64,000 nt of DNA. Origin: Prado023 sp963700395 (GTDB taxonomy: Bacteria; Actinomycetota; Actinomycetes; S36-B12; CAIYMF01). Positions 8,169-18,645 of the stretch are shown in pieces. The DNA is taken from positions 1,116,001 to 1,180,000 of the forward strand of contig CAVOXI010000001.1 in the NCBI GenBank assembly GCA_963700395.1, in the 5' to 3' direction. The notes beneath the pieces are model-generated. The model did not search any database. It saw only the letters and a program-made list of their open reading frames with translations, and had not been told where the DNA came from. Numbering within the stretch: the stretch's first letter is position 1; every line of letters begins with the position of its first letter. A program made the translations under genes and the position numbers.

Positions 8169-8800
8169 TGGCCACCGACAGCTCCGCCCCGGACCTGCAG
8201 GTCCGCCACCGACCCGTGCAGGCGCGGGGGCGTGTGCGCTTCGATGCGATCCTCACCGCCGCGCGCGAGCTGCTCGCCGAAGGTGGGGTGGAGGGCTTCA
8301 CGATCGACGACGTCGCCCACCGGGCCGGGATCCCCGTGGGATCGGTCTACCAGTTCTTCCCCAACAAGTTCGCCATCGTCGCCGAGCTCGACGCGCTGGA
8401 CACGGCAGCGCTGATCCACGACATGGCCGGCAGCGCCGAGCGTTTCGCGCGCGGCGACTGGCAGTCCGAGACGAACTCGCTGATCGACCTCGTGGCCGCG
8501 CACTGGGTGGACGACCCCACCCGGCGAGCCGTGTGGCTCGCGATGCGTTCCACCGCCGCCACCCGCTCCCTGGCCGCCGAGCACTCGCGAGCCCTGGTGA
8601 AGACCCTGCTGCCGATGATCCAGAACCTCACCCCGGGACGCAGCCTCGACGAGCAGGTGACGATGTCCGAGGTGGTCATCGAGATGTCGCAGTCCCTGCT
8701 GCACTTCTCGGTCTCCGACGGCGAGCCGAACCCGGCAACCGTTCGCGAGCTCAAGCGGATGCTGCGTGCCTACCTGCGCGCCGTGGCGATGATCAGCTAG
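8168..8800 (+). CDS. TetR-family regulator next to the FAS-I genes (FasR candidate)
   Basis: The 210-residue product has a TetR helix-turn-helix near residues 22-68: RFDAILTAARELLAEGG, FTIDDVAHRAGIPVGSVYQFF and PNKFAIVAEL. The remaining 140 residues are a helical ligand-binding domain. It overlaps the upstream DUF3592 gene by one base. It is convergent with acpS, and the two stop codons share the bases CTAG at 8797-8800. In corynebacteria and mycobacteria a TetR protein, FasR, controls FAS-I genes. The position here suggests the same job, but that is inference, since adjacency is the only evidence. Confidence 0.8.
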   Translation: MATDSSAPDLQVRHRPVQARGRVRFDAILTAARELLAEGGVEGFTIDDVAHRAGIPVGSVYQFFPNKFAIVAELDALDTAALIHDMAGSAERFARGDWQSETNSLIDLVAAHWVDDPTRRAVWLAMRSTAATRSLAAEHSRALVKTLLPMIQNLTPGRSLDEQVTMSEVVIEMSQSLLHFSVSDGEPNPATVRELKRMLRAYLRAVAMIS

Positions 8801-9204
8801 GCCCCTTCGAGGACCACCACGGCCGCAGCCATCGTGGGCTCGTGCGTGATCGACACGTGCAGCACGACCTCGCCGAGGGTCGCCTGCACAGCGGCAGACA
8901 ACTCCCCGTGCAGCACCAGCGTGGGGCGACCCCATCCATCCGGGACCACCTCGACCTGGCGCCAGTCCATGTCCGGGATCGCCGGGGCACGACCGGGCCG
9001 GGAGCCGGAGAAGGCCTTGACGAAGGCCTCCTTCGCCGCGTACCGGCCCGCGAGGTGCTGCGCGCTGCCGGAGTGCCCCCCGGCAGCGCGCAGCTCCCCT
9101 GCGGTGAAGGTCCGCTCCGCGAAGGCCGAACCGACCGACCCGAGCTGGCTGGCGAACGACTCGACCCCGACGAGGTCGATCCCCACGGCGCGGATCGGCA
9201 TCAC
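8797..9204 (-). CDS. acpS: Holo-[acyl-carrier-protein] synthase
   Basis: AcpS transfers 4'-phosphopantetheine from CoA to the serine of an acyl carrier domain. The 135-residue length is usual. The signature parts are present: AVGIDLVGVESF near the start with the Mg-binding aspartate, and RYAAKEAFVKAF around residues 54-65 with the Lys-Glu pair. SITHEP near residue 116 is also family-typical. The start (GTG 9204 or ATG 9201) overlaps the stop of the fatty acid synthase gene, so it is translationally coupled to it. The obvious target is the internal ACP domain of that synthase. Its stop overlaps that of the convergent TetR gene. Confidence 0.93.
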   Translation of the reverse strand: MMPIRAVGIDLVGVESFASQLGSVGSAFAERTFTAGELRAAGGHSGSAQHLAGRYAAKEAFVKAFSGSRPGRAPAIPDMDWRQVEVVPDGWGRPTLVLHGELSAAVQATLGEVVLHVSITHEPTMAAAVVVLEGA

Positions 9205-12200
9205 GCGCCGGCCAGCCCCGCAAGGCTGCCCGCCGGGTCGAGCAGCATCCCGGCCTCCCGCTCGCGCAGCTGGGCCGCTGAGCCCTGGCCGAGGCGGCGG
9301 TCGGTGCGCCGGACGAGCAGGGGGTCGGCACCGTACGCCGCGCCCAGCCGGGCCCGCGCCCCGGAGACCCGGCGGTCATGGGCGCGCTGGACGTACTCGC
9401 TGCGCTGCTCCTCCGGGATCGCCTCGACGAACACGTCCGGGTGGGCCAGGGCCACCACGGCCGACACGTGGCCGAAGCCCAGGCTGGTGACCAGCGCGGC
9501 GCGGACCGGCTCTGCCCGGTGCAGCGACCGGTAGTCCACGACCAGCGCGTCCCCCGGGGTGACCCGCGGGTCGGCGCTGACCAGGTTGGCGTTGCCGGGG
9601 ACGGTTCCCGAGTCGAACACGTCGCACAGCCCCGCCATCTGCCACGCGGCCGCACCACCCTTGGAGTGTCCCGTGAGCGACTTCTGCGAGATCACCCGCA
9701 GCGGGGCGCCCACCGTCCGGCCCAGGGCCTTCTGGATGGTCTCGTGCAGGAACGCCTCGTTGGGATCGTTGGCCTCCGTGGAGGTGTCGTGCTTGGACAC
9801 CACCGCCACGTCGTCGGCGGTGAGCCCCAGCGTGGCCAGCGCCCGGCCGAGCGGGGAGTCGGCGCCGCCCCGGACCGACCCGAGGGCCCCCAGCCCCGGG
9901 GCGGGGATGGAGGTGTGGATCCCGTCACCGAAGGAGGCCGCATACCCCACGACCGCCCGGACCGGCAGGCCCAGGGCCAGGGCCACAGCGCCACGGCAGA
10001 TGATGAAGCTGCCGCCACCCTGGGACTCGACGAAGCCGCGGCGGCGGCGATCCCCAGGCCGGCTGTGCTGGCGCGGGTACAGCCCGGACTCGATCATGCT
10101 GGCGTTGTCGGCGGTGGCCGCCATGTTCGCGAAGCCGGTGATGCCCTCGGTGCTCAGGTCGTCCCAGCCGCCACCGATGATGATCTCGGCCTTGCCCAGG
10201 GCGATCTTGTCCACGGCCTCCTCGAGGGAGACCGCGGCCGTCGCACACGCCGCAACGGGATGGACCATCGGTCCGTAGCCGCCGATCAGCCCCTGGTTGA
10301 CGTGCGCGGAGACGACGTTGCCCAGGGCCTCCTGCAGGATGTCGTTGGCGTGCTGGCGACCCGCGATGGGTCCCATGAACACCTTGGAGATGCTGCTCAT
10401 CCCGCCCATGCCGCTGCCCTGGGTGTTGCCCACGAGGCTCGGATGCACGGCGCTGACGAGCTCCTCGGCGCTGACCCCCGCATCGACCAGGGCCTCGGCG
10501 GTGATCACCACGTTCCATGCCGTCAGCGGGTCCATCGAGCCGGCGATCCCGGAGTCCAGGCCGTGTCGGACCGGGCTGGAGCCCAGCGGGAACTGCCCGC
10601 CCGCCGCACGCAGCAGGGGCCGGCGACGCGGGATGCGCACTGAGGCGCCAGCCGGAAGGGTCAGCAGCCAGCCGTCATCGACCTGCTGGACCATGGCGCC
10701 GGGTGCATTCGCCGCCATCGCGCGGGCCTCGGCCTCCGCCGGCAGCACCTTCGCCAGCGTCCGGTCGAGGAACACCTCGGTGTACTCCCAGTAGCCATTG
10801 GCGGACACGGCCTCGTCGTCCTCGAACAGGCGCACGCCGGAGCGTGCCTGGACCTGCTCGCGGTACCGATCGTCGATGTCGGCCTCAGCCACGGGGCTGC
10901 CCGACTCGACGTCGACCCAACCGCCGGCTGAGCCATCCCAGTCGATGATGCCGCAGCGCCACGCCAGCTCCACGACACCTGCCGCGCTCAGCTCCCCGAC
11001 CTCGGCCTGCCAGCGGGTCGCGGAGCTGCCCCAGGGGCCGTACTCGGCGATCCCGACCATGACGATCATGTCCTCGGCGCGCACGGTGGCCAGGGAGGTC
11101 CCCGTGGGAGCCACGACCGGTCCGCGCGCCCCAGCCAGCAGCGCCGGCAGGTTCGGCAGCGCAGCCACCGTGCCCACGGCCGCGTCCTCCACCCCCGCCT
11201 CGGAGGCGGCCGCCGCGGTCAGCTCGGTGACGGCACGGGCCAGCGCCGCGCCCAGGTCGGCCCGACCGCCGAGACCTCCGGAGAGGTCCAGGCGCAGCGG
11301 CGCACGGTCGGCCTCGTCGCGGAACGGCGCGGTGGCCAGGGCAGCGATGAGGGCACCCATCTGCTCGGCGGAGTAGGTGACCACCCCCAGCTCGTCCTCC
11401 ACGTACCGGGCGACCCGGTCGTTGGCGGCCATCAGGCCGGTACCACGGACCCAGCCGATCTCGGCCGAGATGATCCTGGTCTGGGCGCCCCAGCGTGAGC
11501 CCTCGGAGCTCCACTTGTTGGCCATCGTCTCAAGGGCTGCCTTGGCATCCCCATAGGCGCCGTCGCCACCGAACGTGCCGTGGTTCGGCGACATCGGCAG
11601 GATCACGCTGAAGCGGTCCTTGCGGGCCGCACTGGCGCGCTCAGCCAGGCCGCCGACCAGTCGCTGCACGCCCAGCAGGAGCAGGCGCAGGGTCAGCTGC
11701 GAGTCCCGTCCGGTGTCGGGCAGCTCGCCCATGGCCGGGGCGGCCGCGAACGGCAGCACGAGGGTCGGCCACAGCGCCGGCTTGACCTCGCGGGTCGTCG
11801 GTCCGACCTCCTCGAGGGTCGGGGTGACCATCCACTCGATCAGCGCGTCGATGTCGGCGAACGAGGCGAGGTTGGCCCGCAGGACGTGCAGTTGGGCGCC
11901 TGGGCCGGCGTACCGCCGCTCGAGGTCGCGGTAGGCCGCGATCCGCTCGGGGGTGTCGGTCGTGGTGACCAGCACCACGGTCGCCCCGCCACGCAGGAGG
12001 TGTGCCACCGACGACCATGCGATCGAGTTCGGCGAGGCACCGGTCACCAGCGCGACCTCGTCGCGGAAGTCGGCCGGGGCCCTGCCCAGCGCCTCGGCCG
12101 CCGCCAGGACGCGCGCGGCGTCGGCGGAGGACAGCAGAGCATCGCGGAGCCTCTCGGTCTCGGGCACCGGCACGCCGGACGGTGCGGCCGTCAGGGCGCG

Positions 12201-15200
12201 GTCCAGGACGGCAACGGTCCCCGGACGGCCGGAGTCGGCGAGCCGACCGCGGTGGTACTCGAGGGTGGTCCGGATGCGCGGATCCGCATCGCGGTGGGCC
12301 GCGACCTGGTCGACCAGCCCGTCGAGCGACGCGTCCACGACCCCCGCGGACTCCGCGGCGAGGGCGCCCTGCACCAGGTGGTCCACGTCCGCCCGCGCCC
12401 AGGTGGACGCGGAGTCCAGGAGCACATGGCGGCGGGGGTCGAACATCGGGGCCACCAGCGTGGCCGGGCCGTGCTCGGACTCGAGCAGGGCCAGGGTGGC
12501 CAGCGCCTCGCGGTAGTCGGCGTCCAGCGGGTCGCTGACCGGGCCCTTGCCCAGTCGCGCCAGCACCTCGGAGGCCTGGTCGACGAGGATGCCCTCGACA
12601 TGCTCGCGCAGCTCGTTGACCGCAGCGGCATCCACGGTGCCGCCACCGGTCGATGCGGCGGCAGCCGGGGTCACGGAGACCCCCGCCTCCGCAGCGGCAG
12701 CCAGCACGGCCTCGTCGATGAGCGCCTCAGCAGTGGGCGCGGAGAGGGTGGCAAGGTCGCCGCCGCGACGGCTCGTGCCCTCGCGGGTGCCGAGGGTGAG
12801 CCTCAGGGCGGTGCGGGCTGCCCAGCCCTCCCCCAGGCCCCAGTGGGACGAGACGCGCTTGGCCAGTGCCGAGGCGGAGGACCCGCGCGGCCCGAGGGCT
12901 GCGGTCACGCCGCCCTCGACTGCGGCAGACAGGACCGGTCCGGGGTACTTGTAGCCGGCGGTCTTGTCCGCCAGCGTGCTGGTGAGCTCGAGCAGCGGCA
13001 CCTCGTGCGCCCCGTCCATCGCTGAGACGCCGAACTCCTTGCCGATGTCCATCAGGACCTGGTTGCGCCGGCTGGAGGCGCCGTCGACCAGCGACTCGAT
13101 CGAGTCGTGCTCGAGCTGGTCGACGCGTACGCCCACACGAAGGGCGAGCAGGGCGGCCACCGCCGTGGCGTGGCCGACCGGCAGGTCGGCGGCCGTGGCT
13201 ACGGGACCTGGCGCGAACGGAGCGGGGATCGGCGCCAACGGAGCCGGAGCATCTGCCGTGAGGTCAACGACCGGCTCGTCCACCACCACCACTGGGGCCG
13301 GGTCCTCGGAGGTGTCGAAGACCACGTCCGCGTCCATCTCCACGTTGAGCACCTCGGGCCGGGACCCGCGGTGGGTCGGCAGGGCCAGGGAGCCCTTCGA
13401 GAGGTTGGCCAGCGTCGGGGCGCTGCCCACGCCGATCTCGACGATCCGCTCGACGCCGAGCCCGCCGAGCTCGACCGGGGTGCACATCAGCTCGAACGTC
13501 TCGATCCAGCGGACCGGGGAGGCGAACTGCCACGCGAGGAGCTCGATCACCAGGGTGCGGGCCAGGGCGTCACGGTCGGCGCTGGCAACGTCCCAGTCGG
13601 CGAGGACCTCGGCGAGGATCGGCGAGCCGCACACGTCGAACACGCCCTGCACGTAGTCACGATCGATCCGGAAGAGGTGCGGGTACAGGTTCGGGATGTA
13701 GCGGCCCACGAGGGCCTCGGTGTCGATGTGCTCGGGCAGCTTGGCGACCAGCTGCTTGCGGAAGTCGGCCACACCGCCGAGCAGTGCCGACGAGTGGAAG
13801 GGCACGTCGATGCCGGGCACGAGCAGCATCGGAGGTCGACCTGGCTGGCCGGAGCCGAGCCGGCTCTCCAGCTCGGCCAGCGACACCAGGGTCCCGGCCA
13901 CCGCGTACTGCTTGCCGCGCAGGTTGTGGTTGACGATCTCGCAGAGCTCGCCGGTGTCAGCAGCGACCTCGGCCACGAGCTGTTCGGCCTGGGCGTGCGA
14001 CAGTCGCGCCAGGTGCGGGCGGATCACCGCGAGGCGGTACTCCGAGTTCCCGGCGGCGTCGCGCGGGACCAGCCCGTGCATGCCCTGGCCGCGCGCGAAC
14101 ACCAGCTCGATGGCGCCCTCGAGGGTGAGCACACCGTTGGAGGCTCCCAGGGCGTTGTACTCGCCGACGGAGTGCCCGGCGACGGCGGCCCGGGGATCGA
14201 ACACGCCTGCCTCGCGCATCTCGGCCACGGTGGCCGCGGCCAGGGTGGCCATCGCGACCTGCGTGAACTGGGTGAGGTGCAGGACGCCGGCCGGGTGCCG
14301 GTACGTCGTTCCGACCGCATCGATGGACGCGGGGTTGTCCCGGACGACCTCGAGGATCGAGAAGCCCATGCGCTCGCGCGTCACCGCATCGGCGCGATCC
14401 CAGAGGGACCGGGCGGCGGCGGAGCGGGCGTAGGCCTCCATGCCCATGCCCTGGGACTGGATGCCCTGGCCCGGGAACACGTACATGGTGCGCGGGCCGG
14501 CCACGACTGCGCTTCCGATCGCGACCACTCCGTCGGAGGTCGTCGCCTCGACGGAGACGATGCGCGCACCGTCGCGCACGCCGGTCCGGGTGACGGTGAA
14601 GGTCACCACCTGGCCGGGAAGCACGGGGGCCACGAAGTCGATCGCCCACTCGCGCAGCCGGCTCGAATCACCAGCCGCGGCCGACTCCAGGACGGCACGG
14701 GTCGCTGCTGCGGAGGTCCACATGCCGTGGACGATGCGCCCGGGCAGGCCGACGAAGCGCGCGAGGAGGTCGCTGCGGTGGATCGGGTTGGCGTCACCGC
14801 TCACCGTGGCGAAGGCCTCGAGCTGGCTGGGCGCGCTGACGGTCAGGGTGCCGAGCGTGCGCACGGGGGTGGCGATCACACCGACACGCGACTCAGGTGC
14901 GGTGGCGGCGGGCAGCGCGGGGTCGATGACCGTGCGCCGCACGAAGAACCGGTCGGTGACGTCCATGTCATCGGCACGCGAGTCCACGGTGATGACCAGT
15001 CCGCCATCGGCCCGCGTGACCTCCGGCGCGTCGGCTGAGGCCCCGTCACCGATGTCCGCTGCGGACGTGCGGATCTCGTGGCGCAGGTGTACGAGGTCGA
15101 ACAGCGACGACGCGAGCCCGGCGTCCGCCAGGGCCGAGAAGACGTGCGGCCACAGGGTCGACATGACCCGGTCGGGAAGGGCGCCGGCGGCTCCCACGGT

Positions 15201-18200
15201 CGCCGAGTGCGCGGCGGCGACGTCAGGCACGGACGTCGGTCCGGCGGTCCCGCCGGAGAACATCGCAAGCAGGCCCGCACCGGCGGCGCGCAGGCTCGCG
15301 TCGGTGATGGCGAACGTGATGACTCCGGCGTGGGCGGCGACCTCGACCGGCAGCACGAGCTCACCGTCGCCGGGCAGCCCCAGGTCCGGCCAGTCCAGCG
15401 TGAGGGCAAGCGAGCGATCGGGCAGGGCGGTGAGGGTCGCGCTCTCGGGCCCGCCCGAGGACCACGTGGCGCTGACGCCCAGGATCGACCACTCGTCGGC
15501 CGGCCCGATCCGGTGCAGCGGGTTGGGTCGGCTGGCCCCCATCCACATCCACGTCGGGGCCGCGAGGGCGGCGGCGAGCAGGGCCTCGGGGCCGGAGGCG
15601 GGCGTGGCCGGGTTCTGCCCGAGCCGGAACTCGCTGATGTCGCGGACGTCGACGTCCACCGGATCCACAGCCGCCAGGGCCTCGGCGACCGAGGTCTCGA
15701 ACCGGTCGAGCAGGTGCGCGACGGGCTCGTCGACGGTGGTGATCCCCGCGACCGCGACCGGGCCGGGGATGATCAGGACCTGGTCCGCGTCGTAGAGGTC
15801 GCTGTGCGACTGCCAGAGCGAGTCGGACTGGTACCAGCGCCGCACATCGGCGTCGATGACCGGCACGAACGGCACAGGCTTGCCGGGCATCCGCGCCACG
15901 GACAGGAAGTGCGCGACGTCAGCCGGGTGGATCAGGGCGGTGCGCGCCTGCGGGTACGTGGCGACCAGCAGCTCGAGTGCGGCGTTCGGGTCGTCGACGG
16001 ACGCCGGGTCGGCGAACAGCGACTCGATCAGGCCGGTGTCCGCAGGGTTCAGCCGGGCCTCGGCGCGCTGGAGCAGGGCGACGAACCGGCCGCGGTGCGT
16101 GACGTCGAGCCAGGCACCGTCCTCGTAGCGCCCGTTGCGGCCCAGTGCGGTCAGCACCACGAACCGCTCGAGCATCTCGGCGTAGGTCATCTCGGCAACG
16201 TCACCGAAGTAGGGCTTCGCGGTCGCAGCCAGCGCCTCGATGATCTCCTCGCGCTGGGCCGCCACGGCAGCCTCGTCGCCGGCCACGGAGTCCAGCAGCC
16301 GGGCGGCGTGCGCCGCGCTGTTGTCCAGGAAGTGGATGTCGGCGTTCAGGCCGGAGCGGCCCGAGGTGGTCCCGCCGGCGACCTTGCCCCGGCGGACCCA
16401 GCCGCCGTGCCCGGCAGCAGCGACCAGGGCGGCCTTGACCGACGGCGACGCGGCCGACTCATGCGTCGCCATGGTCACCGTGCCCAGCAGGATCGCGTCG
16501 ACCGGCATGGTCGCGGCTCCGTGGGCGTGCGCCCAGGTGCCGGTGAGCAGGGCCGTGGCGCGTTCAGGGTCGGCGATGCCGCCCCCGACGGCGAGCACGA
16601 CGTTCTCGTGCTCGCGGATCAGGTGGTAGGTCGACAGCAGCAGCTCGTCGAGGTCCTCCCACGAGTGGTGGCCACCGGCCGCCCCACCCTCGAGGTGGAT
16701 CCACAGGGTGTGCGGGGTGTCCGCCGCGATCGCCAGGACCTCCTGGACCTGGGCGACCGTGCCGGGCTTGAACGCGTTGAGCCAGATGCCCGCGGACGCG
16801 AGCTCGTCGAGCAGGGCGACGGCCTCGGCCTTGTCGGGGATCCCGGCCGAGATGGTGACCCCGTTGATCGGGGCGCCGGCCGCCCGCGCGCGCTGCACCA
16901 GCCGCTCGCGGCCCACCTGGAGGTTCCACAGGTACGGGTCGAGGTGCAGGGCGTTGAGCACGACCTCCTGGCCGGGCTCGAGACCCTCGACCAGCTCGGC
17001 GATCCGCTCGGTGAAGATCCGCTCGTTGACCTGGCCGCCCCCGGCCAGCTCGGCGACGTGACCGCCGTTGGCGGCCGCCACGACGATCGGGGCCTCCGCC
17101 GTCGACGGTGTCATCCCGGGCAGGATCATCGGTGAGCGACCGGACTTGCGGGTGTGCAGGTTCGCCAGCCGCAGCGTCCCGTCGGCGGTGCGGACCGCAC
17201 GCGGGGCGAAGCGCTCATAGGTCTCCGGGATCGCCGGTGCGCTCCCGGGGGTGAACAGGGCCATGCGCCCCGCCGGCGTCGCCGGGTCGATCACCAGCGC
17301 GGCGCGGCCGCGCAGGTCGGCCGCTGTCTGGCCGGCGAGGGCGCCCAGCGGGCTCACCATGATGGCGACGGTTCCGGCCGGGACGCTGTTGATCACGGCC
17401 CCCGCCCAGTCGTGCGGACGTGCCAGCACCGACACGACCAGCGCCCGCAGCGTGTCCTGCGCCGGCAGGTCCTGACCGGTTGCGGGGTCGGTGATCCGGG
17501 CGGCGCCGATGGGCGGCAGCCCGAGGCCGAGGTCGGTGATCCGGGCCAGCGCGTCCTGCGCGGCGCCGTCGAGGTCGGGGTGGTGGAAGGGCACCGAGCT
17601 GGCCAGCGGCTCCCAGGCGAACCGGAACGGCGTCCCGCCGAGCTGGCCGGCCGCGCGCTTCTTCGCCTCGGCCTGGGCCAGGCCCTCGAGGCCGACGCGC
17701 AGGTGGGCCAGCGACGAGGGCTCACCGGCGAGGATGTGGCGGGTCGGACCGTTGACGACGCCGATCGCGATCTGCTCGTCGGCCCCGACACCGGCCAGGA
17801 TCGCGGCCAGGCGCGCGGTGCGCGGACCGGAGATCGCGACCATCGGGGTCCCGGCGGTCTCCTCGCCCGCGAGGGCGGCGGCGACGGCCGAGTCGGAGAC
17901 CGCCCACGGGTGGCGGGCGGCGTAGGCGCCCATGATGGCCGCGATCCGCGCAGCATCAGAGGCCACGCCGACGGGCACGAGACCGTCACGGCCGCGGGCG
18001 GTGGCCACGACGGCGGCCAGGAGGCCGGCGCTGTGGCCGGCGGACCGGGTGCTGGCCGCAGTCGATGCGGCCCGCAGCCCCTCCGAGTCCAGCGCGGCCA
18101 GGCACACGAGGTTCGTCAGGAGGTTGCCCACCAGGGAGAACGGCCCGGTCGCGGCGAGCGGGCTGATCGGGTCGTCCGGGCTGGACGGGAGCAGGTGCGA

Positions 18201-18467
18201 GAACCCGTCAGCGAACAGCCCGAGGCTGCGCACCGCCGGGGTCTGGGCCCAGCCGTCGAGGTCGGTGACGACCGTGTCGACCCAGGCTGCCAGCTCGGGG
18301 CGACCCACCAGGGCAGTGGCCAGGGCACGCGGCCATGCGGCATCGATCCCAGGGAACAGCAGCGTTGCGTGATGCGATCCGGTGCCGAGCCCGGCGGCCA
18401 GGCTGCCTGCAAGGGCGACACCGGAGCCGGTCACGGTCAGGTTGGACTGTCCTGCAGTGGTGGTCAT
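9201..18467 (-). CDS. fas: Type I fatty acid synthase
   Basis: A single 3088-residue polypeptide carries the activities of de novo fatty acid synthesis in bacterial FAS-I order. Near the start is an acetyltransferase with AGHSAG (about residue 143). The enoyl reductase follows (ILPGMTPSTAEAP, NGGHVAELAGGG, residues about 430-760). The hot-dog dehydratase has SGDANPIHRSD and GRIVHGMWTSA (about 1235-1265). The malonyl/palmitoyl transferase has GHSVGEYNAL (about 1430). The carrier domain has the phosphopantetheine serine in LEHDSIESL (about 1790). The ketoreductase has LVTGASPNSIAW (about 2142). The ketosynthase has ACATAAVSLEEA (about 2740), KHDTSTEANDPNE (about 2890) and TGHSKGG (about 2935). 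All catalytic motifs appear intact. GAGAGG lies eight bases before ATG 18467. FAS-I is known from mycolic-acid actinobacteria and a few relatives. Confidence 0.97.
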   Translation of the reverse strand: MTTTAGQSNLTVTGSGVALAGSLAAGLGTGSHHATLLFPGIDAAWPRALATALVGRPELAAWVDTVVTDLDGWAQTPAVRSLGLFADGFSHLLPSSPDDPISPLAATGPFSLVGNLLTNLVCLAALDSEGLRAASTAASTRSAGHSAGLLAAVVATARGRDGLVPVGVASDAARIAAIMGAYAARHPWAVSDSAVAAALAGEETAGTPMVAISGPRTARLAAILAGVGADEQIAIGVVNGPTRHILAGEPSSLAHLRVGLEGLAQAEAKKRAAGQLGGTPFRFAWEPLASSVPFHHPDLDGAAQDALARITDLGLGLPPIGAARITDPATGQDLPAQDTLRALVVSVLARPHDWAGAVINSVPAGTVAIMVSPLGALAGQTAADLRGRAALVIDPATPAGRMALFTPGSAPAIPETYERFAPRAVRTADGTLRLANLHTRKSGRSPMILPGMTPSTAEAPIVVAAANGGHVAELAGGGQVNERIFTERIAELVEGLEPGQEVVLNALHLDPYLWNLQVGRERLVQRARAAGAPINGVTISAGIPDKAEAVALLDELASAGIWLNAFKPGTVAQVQEVLAIAADTPHTLWIHLEGGAAGGHHSWEDLDELLLSTYHLIREHENVVLAVGGGIADPERATALLTGTWAHAHGAATMPVDAILLGTVTMATHESAASPSVKAALVAAAGHGGWVRRGKVAGGTTSGRSGLNADIHFLDNSAAHAARLLDSVAGDEAAVAAQREEIIEALAATAKPYFGDVAEMTYAEMLERFVVLTALGRNGRYEDGAWLDVTHRGRFVALLQRAEARLNPADTGLIESLFADPASVDDPNAALELLVATYPQARTALIHPADVAHFLSVARMPGKPVPFVPVIDADVRRWYQSDSLWQSHSDLYDADQVLIIPGPVAVAGITTVDEPVAHLLDRFETSVAEALAAVDPVDVDVRDISEFRLGQNPATPASGPEALLAAALAAPTWMWMGASRPNPLHRIGPADEWSILGVSATWSSGGPESATLTALPDRSLALTLDWPDLGLPGDGELVLPVEVAAHAGVITFAITDASLRAAGAGLLAMFSGGTAGPTSVPDVAAAHSATVGAAGALPDRVMSTLWPHVFSALADAGLASSLFDLVHLRHEIRTSAADIGDGASADAPEVTRADGGLVITVDSRADDMDVTDRFFVRRTVIDPALPAATAPESRVGVIATPVRTLGTLTVSAPSQLEAFATVSGDANPIHRSDLLARFVGLPGRIVHGMWTSAAATRAVLESAAAGDSSRLREWAIDFVAPVLPGQVVTFTVTRTGVRDGARIVSVEATTSDGVVAIGSAVVAGPRTMYVFPGQGIQSQGMGMEAYARSAAARSLWDRADAVTRERMGFSILEVVRDNPASIDAVGTTYRHPAGVLHLTQFTQVAMATLAAATVAEMREAGVFDPRAAVAGHSVGEYNALGASNGVLTLEGAIELVFARGQGMHGLVPRDAAGNSEYRLAVIRPHLARLSHAQAEQLVAEVAADTGELCEIVNHNLRGKQYAVAGTLVSLAELESRLGSGQPGRPPMLLVPGIDVPFHSSALLGGVADFRKQLVAKLPEHIDTEALVGRYIPNLYPHLFRIDRDYVQGVFDVCGSPILAEVLADWDVASADRDALARTLVIELLAWQFASPVRWIETFELMCTPVELGGLGVERIVEIGVGSAPTLANLSKGSLALPTHRGSRPEVLNVEMDADVVFDTSEDPAPVVVVDEPVVDLTADAPAPLAPIPAPFAPGPVATAADLPVGHATAVAALLALRVGVRVDQLEHDSIESLVDGASSRRNQVLMDIGKEFGVSAMDGAHEVPLLELTSTLADKTAGYKYPGPVLSAAVEGGVTAALGPRGSSASALAKRVSSHWGLGEGWAARTALRLTLGTREGTSRRGGDLATLSAPTAEALIDEAVLAAAAEAGVSVTPAAAASTGGGTVDAAAVNELREHVEGILVDQASEVLARLGKGPVSDPLDADYREALATLALLESEHGPATLVAPMFDPRRHVLLDSASTWARADVDHLVQGALAAESAGVVDASLDGLVDQVAAHRDADPRIRTTLEYHRGRLADSGRPGTVAVLDRALTAAPSGVPVPETERLRDALLSSADAARVLAAAEALGRAPADFRDEVALVTGASPNSIAWSSVAHLLRGGATVVLVTTTDTPERIAAYRDLERRYAGPGAQLHVLRANLASFADIDALIEWMVTPTLEEVGPTTREVKPALWPTLVLPFAAAPAMGELPDTGRDSQLTLRLLLLGVQRLVGGLAERASAARKDRFSVILPMSPNHGTFGGDGAYGDAKAALETMANKWSSEGSRWGAQTRIISAEIGWVRGTGLMAANDRVARYVEDELGVVTYSAEQMGALIAALATAPFRDEADRAPLRLDLSGGLGGRADLGAALARAVTELTAAAASEAGVEDAAVGTVAALPNLPALLAGARGPVVAPTGTSLATVRAEDMIVMVGIAEYGPWGSSATRWQAEVGELSAAGVVELAWRCGIIDWDGSAGGWVDVESGSPVAEADIDDRYREQVQARSGVRLFEDDEAVSANGYWEYTEVFLDRTLAKVLPAEAEARAMAANAPGAMVQQVDDGWLLTLPAGASVRIPRRRPLLRAAGGQFPLGSSPVRHGLDSGIAGSMDPLTAWNVVITAEALVDAGVSAEELVSAVHPSLVGNTQGSGMGGMSSISKVFMGPIAGRQHANDILQEALGNVVSAHVNQGLIGGYGPMVHPVAACATAAVSLEEAVDKIALGKAEIIIGGGWDDLSTEGITGFANMAATADNASMIESGLYPRQHSRPGDRRRRGFVESQGGGSFIICRGAVALALGLPVRAVVGYAASFGDGIHTSIPAPGLGALGSVRGGADSPLGRALATLGLTADDVAVVSKHDTSTEANDPNEAFLHETIQKALGRTVGAPLRVISQKSLTGHSKGGAAAWQMAGLCDVFDSGTVPGNANLVSADPRVTPGDALVVDYRSLHRAEPVRAALVTSLGFGHVSAVVALAHPDVFVEAIPEEQRSEYVQRAHDRRVSGARARLGAAYGADPLLVRRTDRRLGQGSAAQLREREAGMLLDPAGSLAGLAGA

Positions 18468-18555
18468 CGTGGAGCCTCTCGGGAGGTGCGGGTGCCCCCA
18501 GATATACCCAGCACATATATGAGTAAACCTTCATGTTTGGCGTCAATGATACGCA
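18468..18555 (-). promoter_or_regulatory. fas upstream region with AT-rich promoter/operator candidate
   Basis: In this very GC-rich window, 18500-18550 is clearly AT-rich. Reading the minus strand it has TTGACG, then AAACATGAAGGTTTACTCAT, the palindrome CATATATG, and TATATC. ACATGA and TCATATATGT flank the centre as a rough inverted repeat, as expected for a TetR-type operator. TTGACG is a plausible -35, but no perfect TANNNT sits at 17-18 bases. Promoter function is likely from its place before fas; exact elements are uncertain. Confidence 0.4.
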
Positions 18556-18645
18556 CGCGCGGCCCCATGGGCAATCACCCTCGGGACCTGTGGCAGGGTG
18601 CGATGGGGTCCAATGGCCCTATCGCCGATGGCACCGCAGGTTCGG

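Noticed and set aside
9378..15795. Long open frames on the plus strand opposite fas (for example 13107-15038)
   Set aside because: They are the antisense of intact FAS-I codons with high third-position GC. Their products are Arg/Gly/His-rich, low in complexity and match no family.
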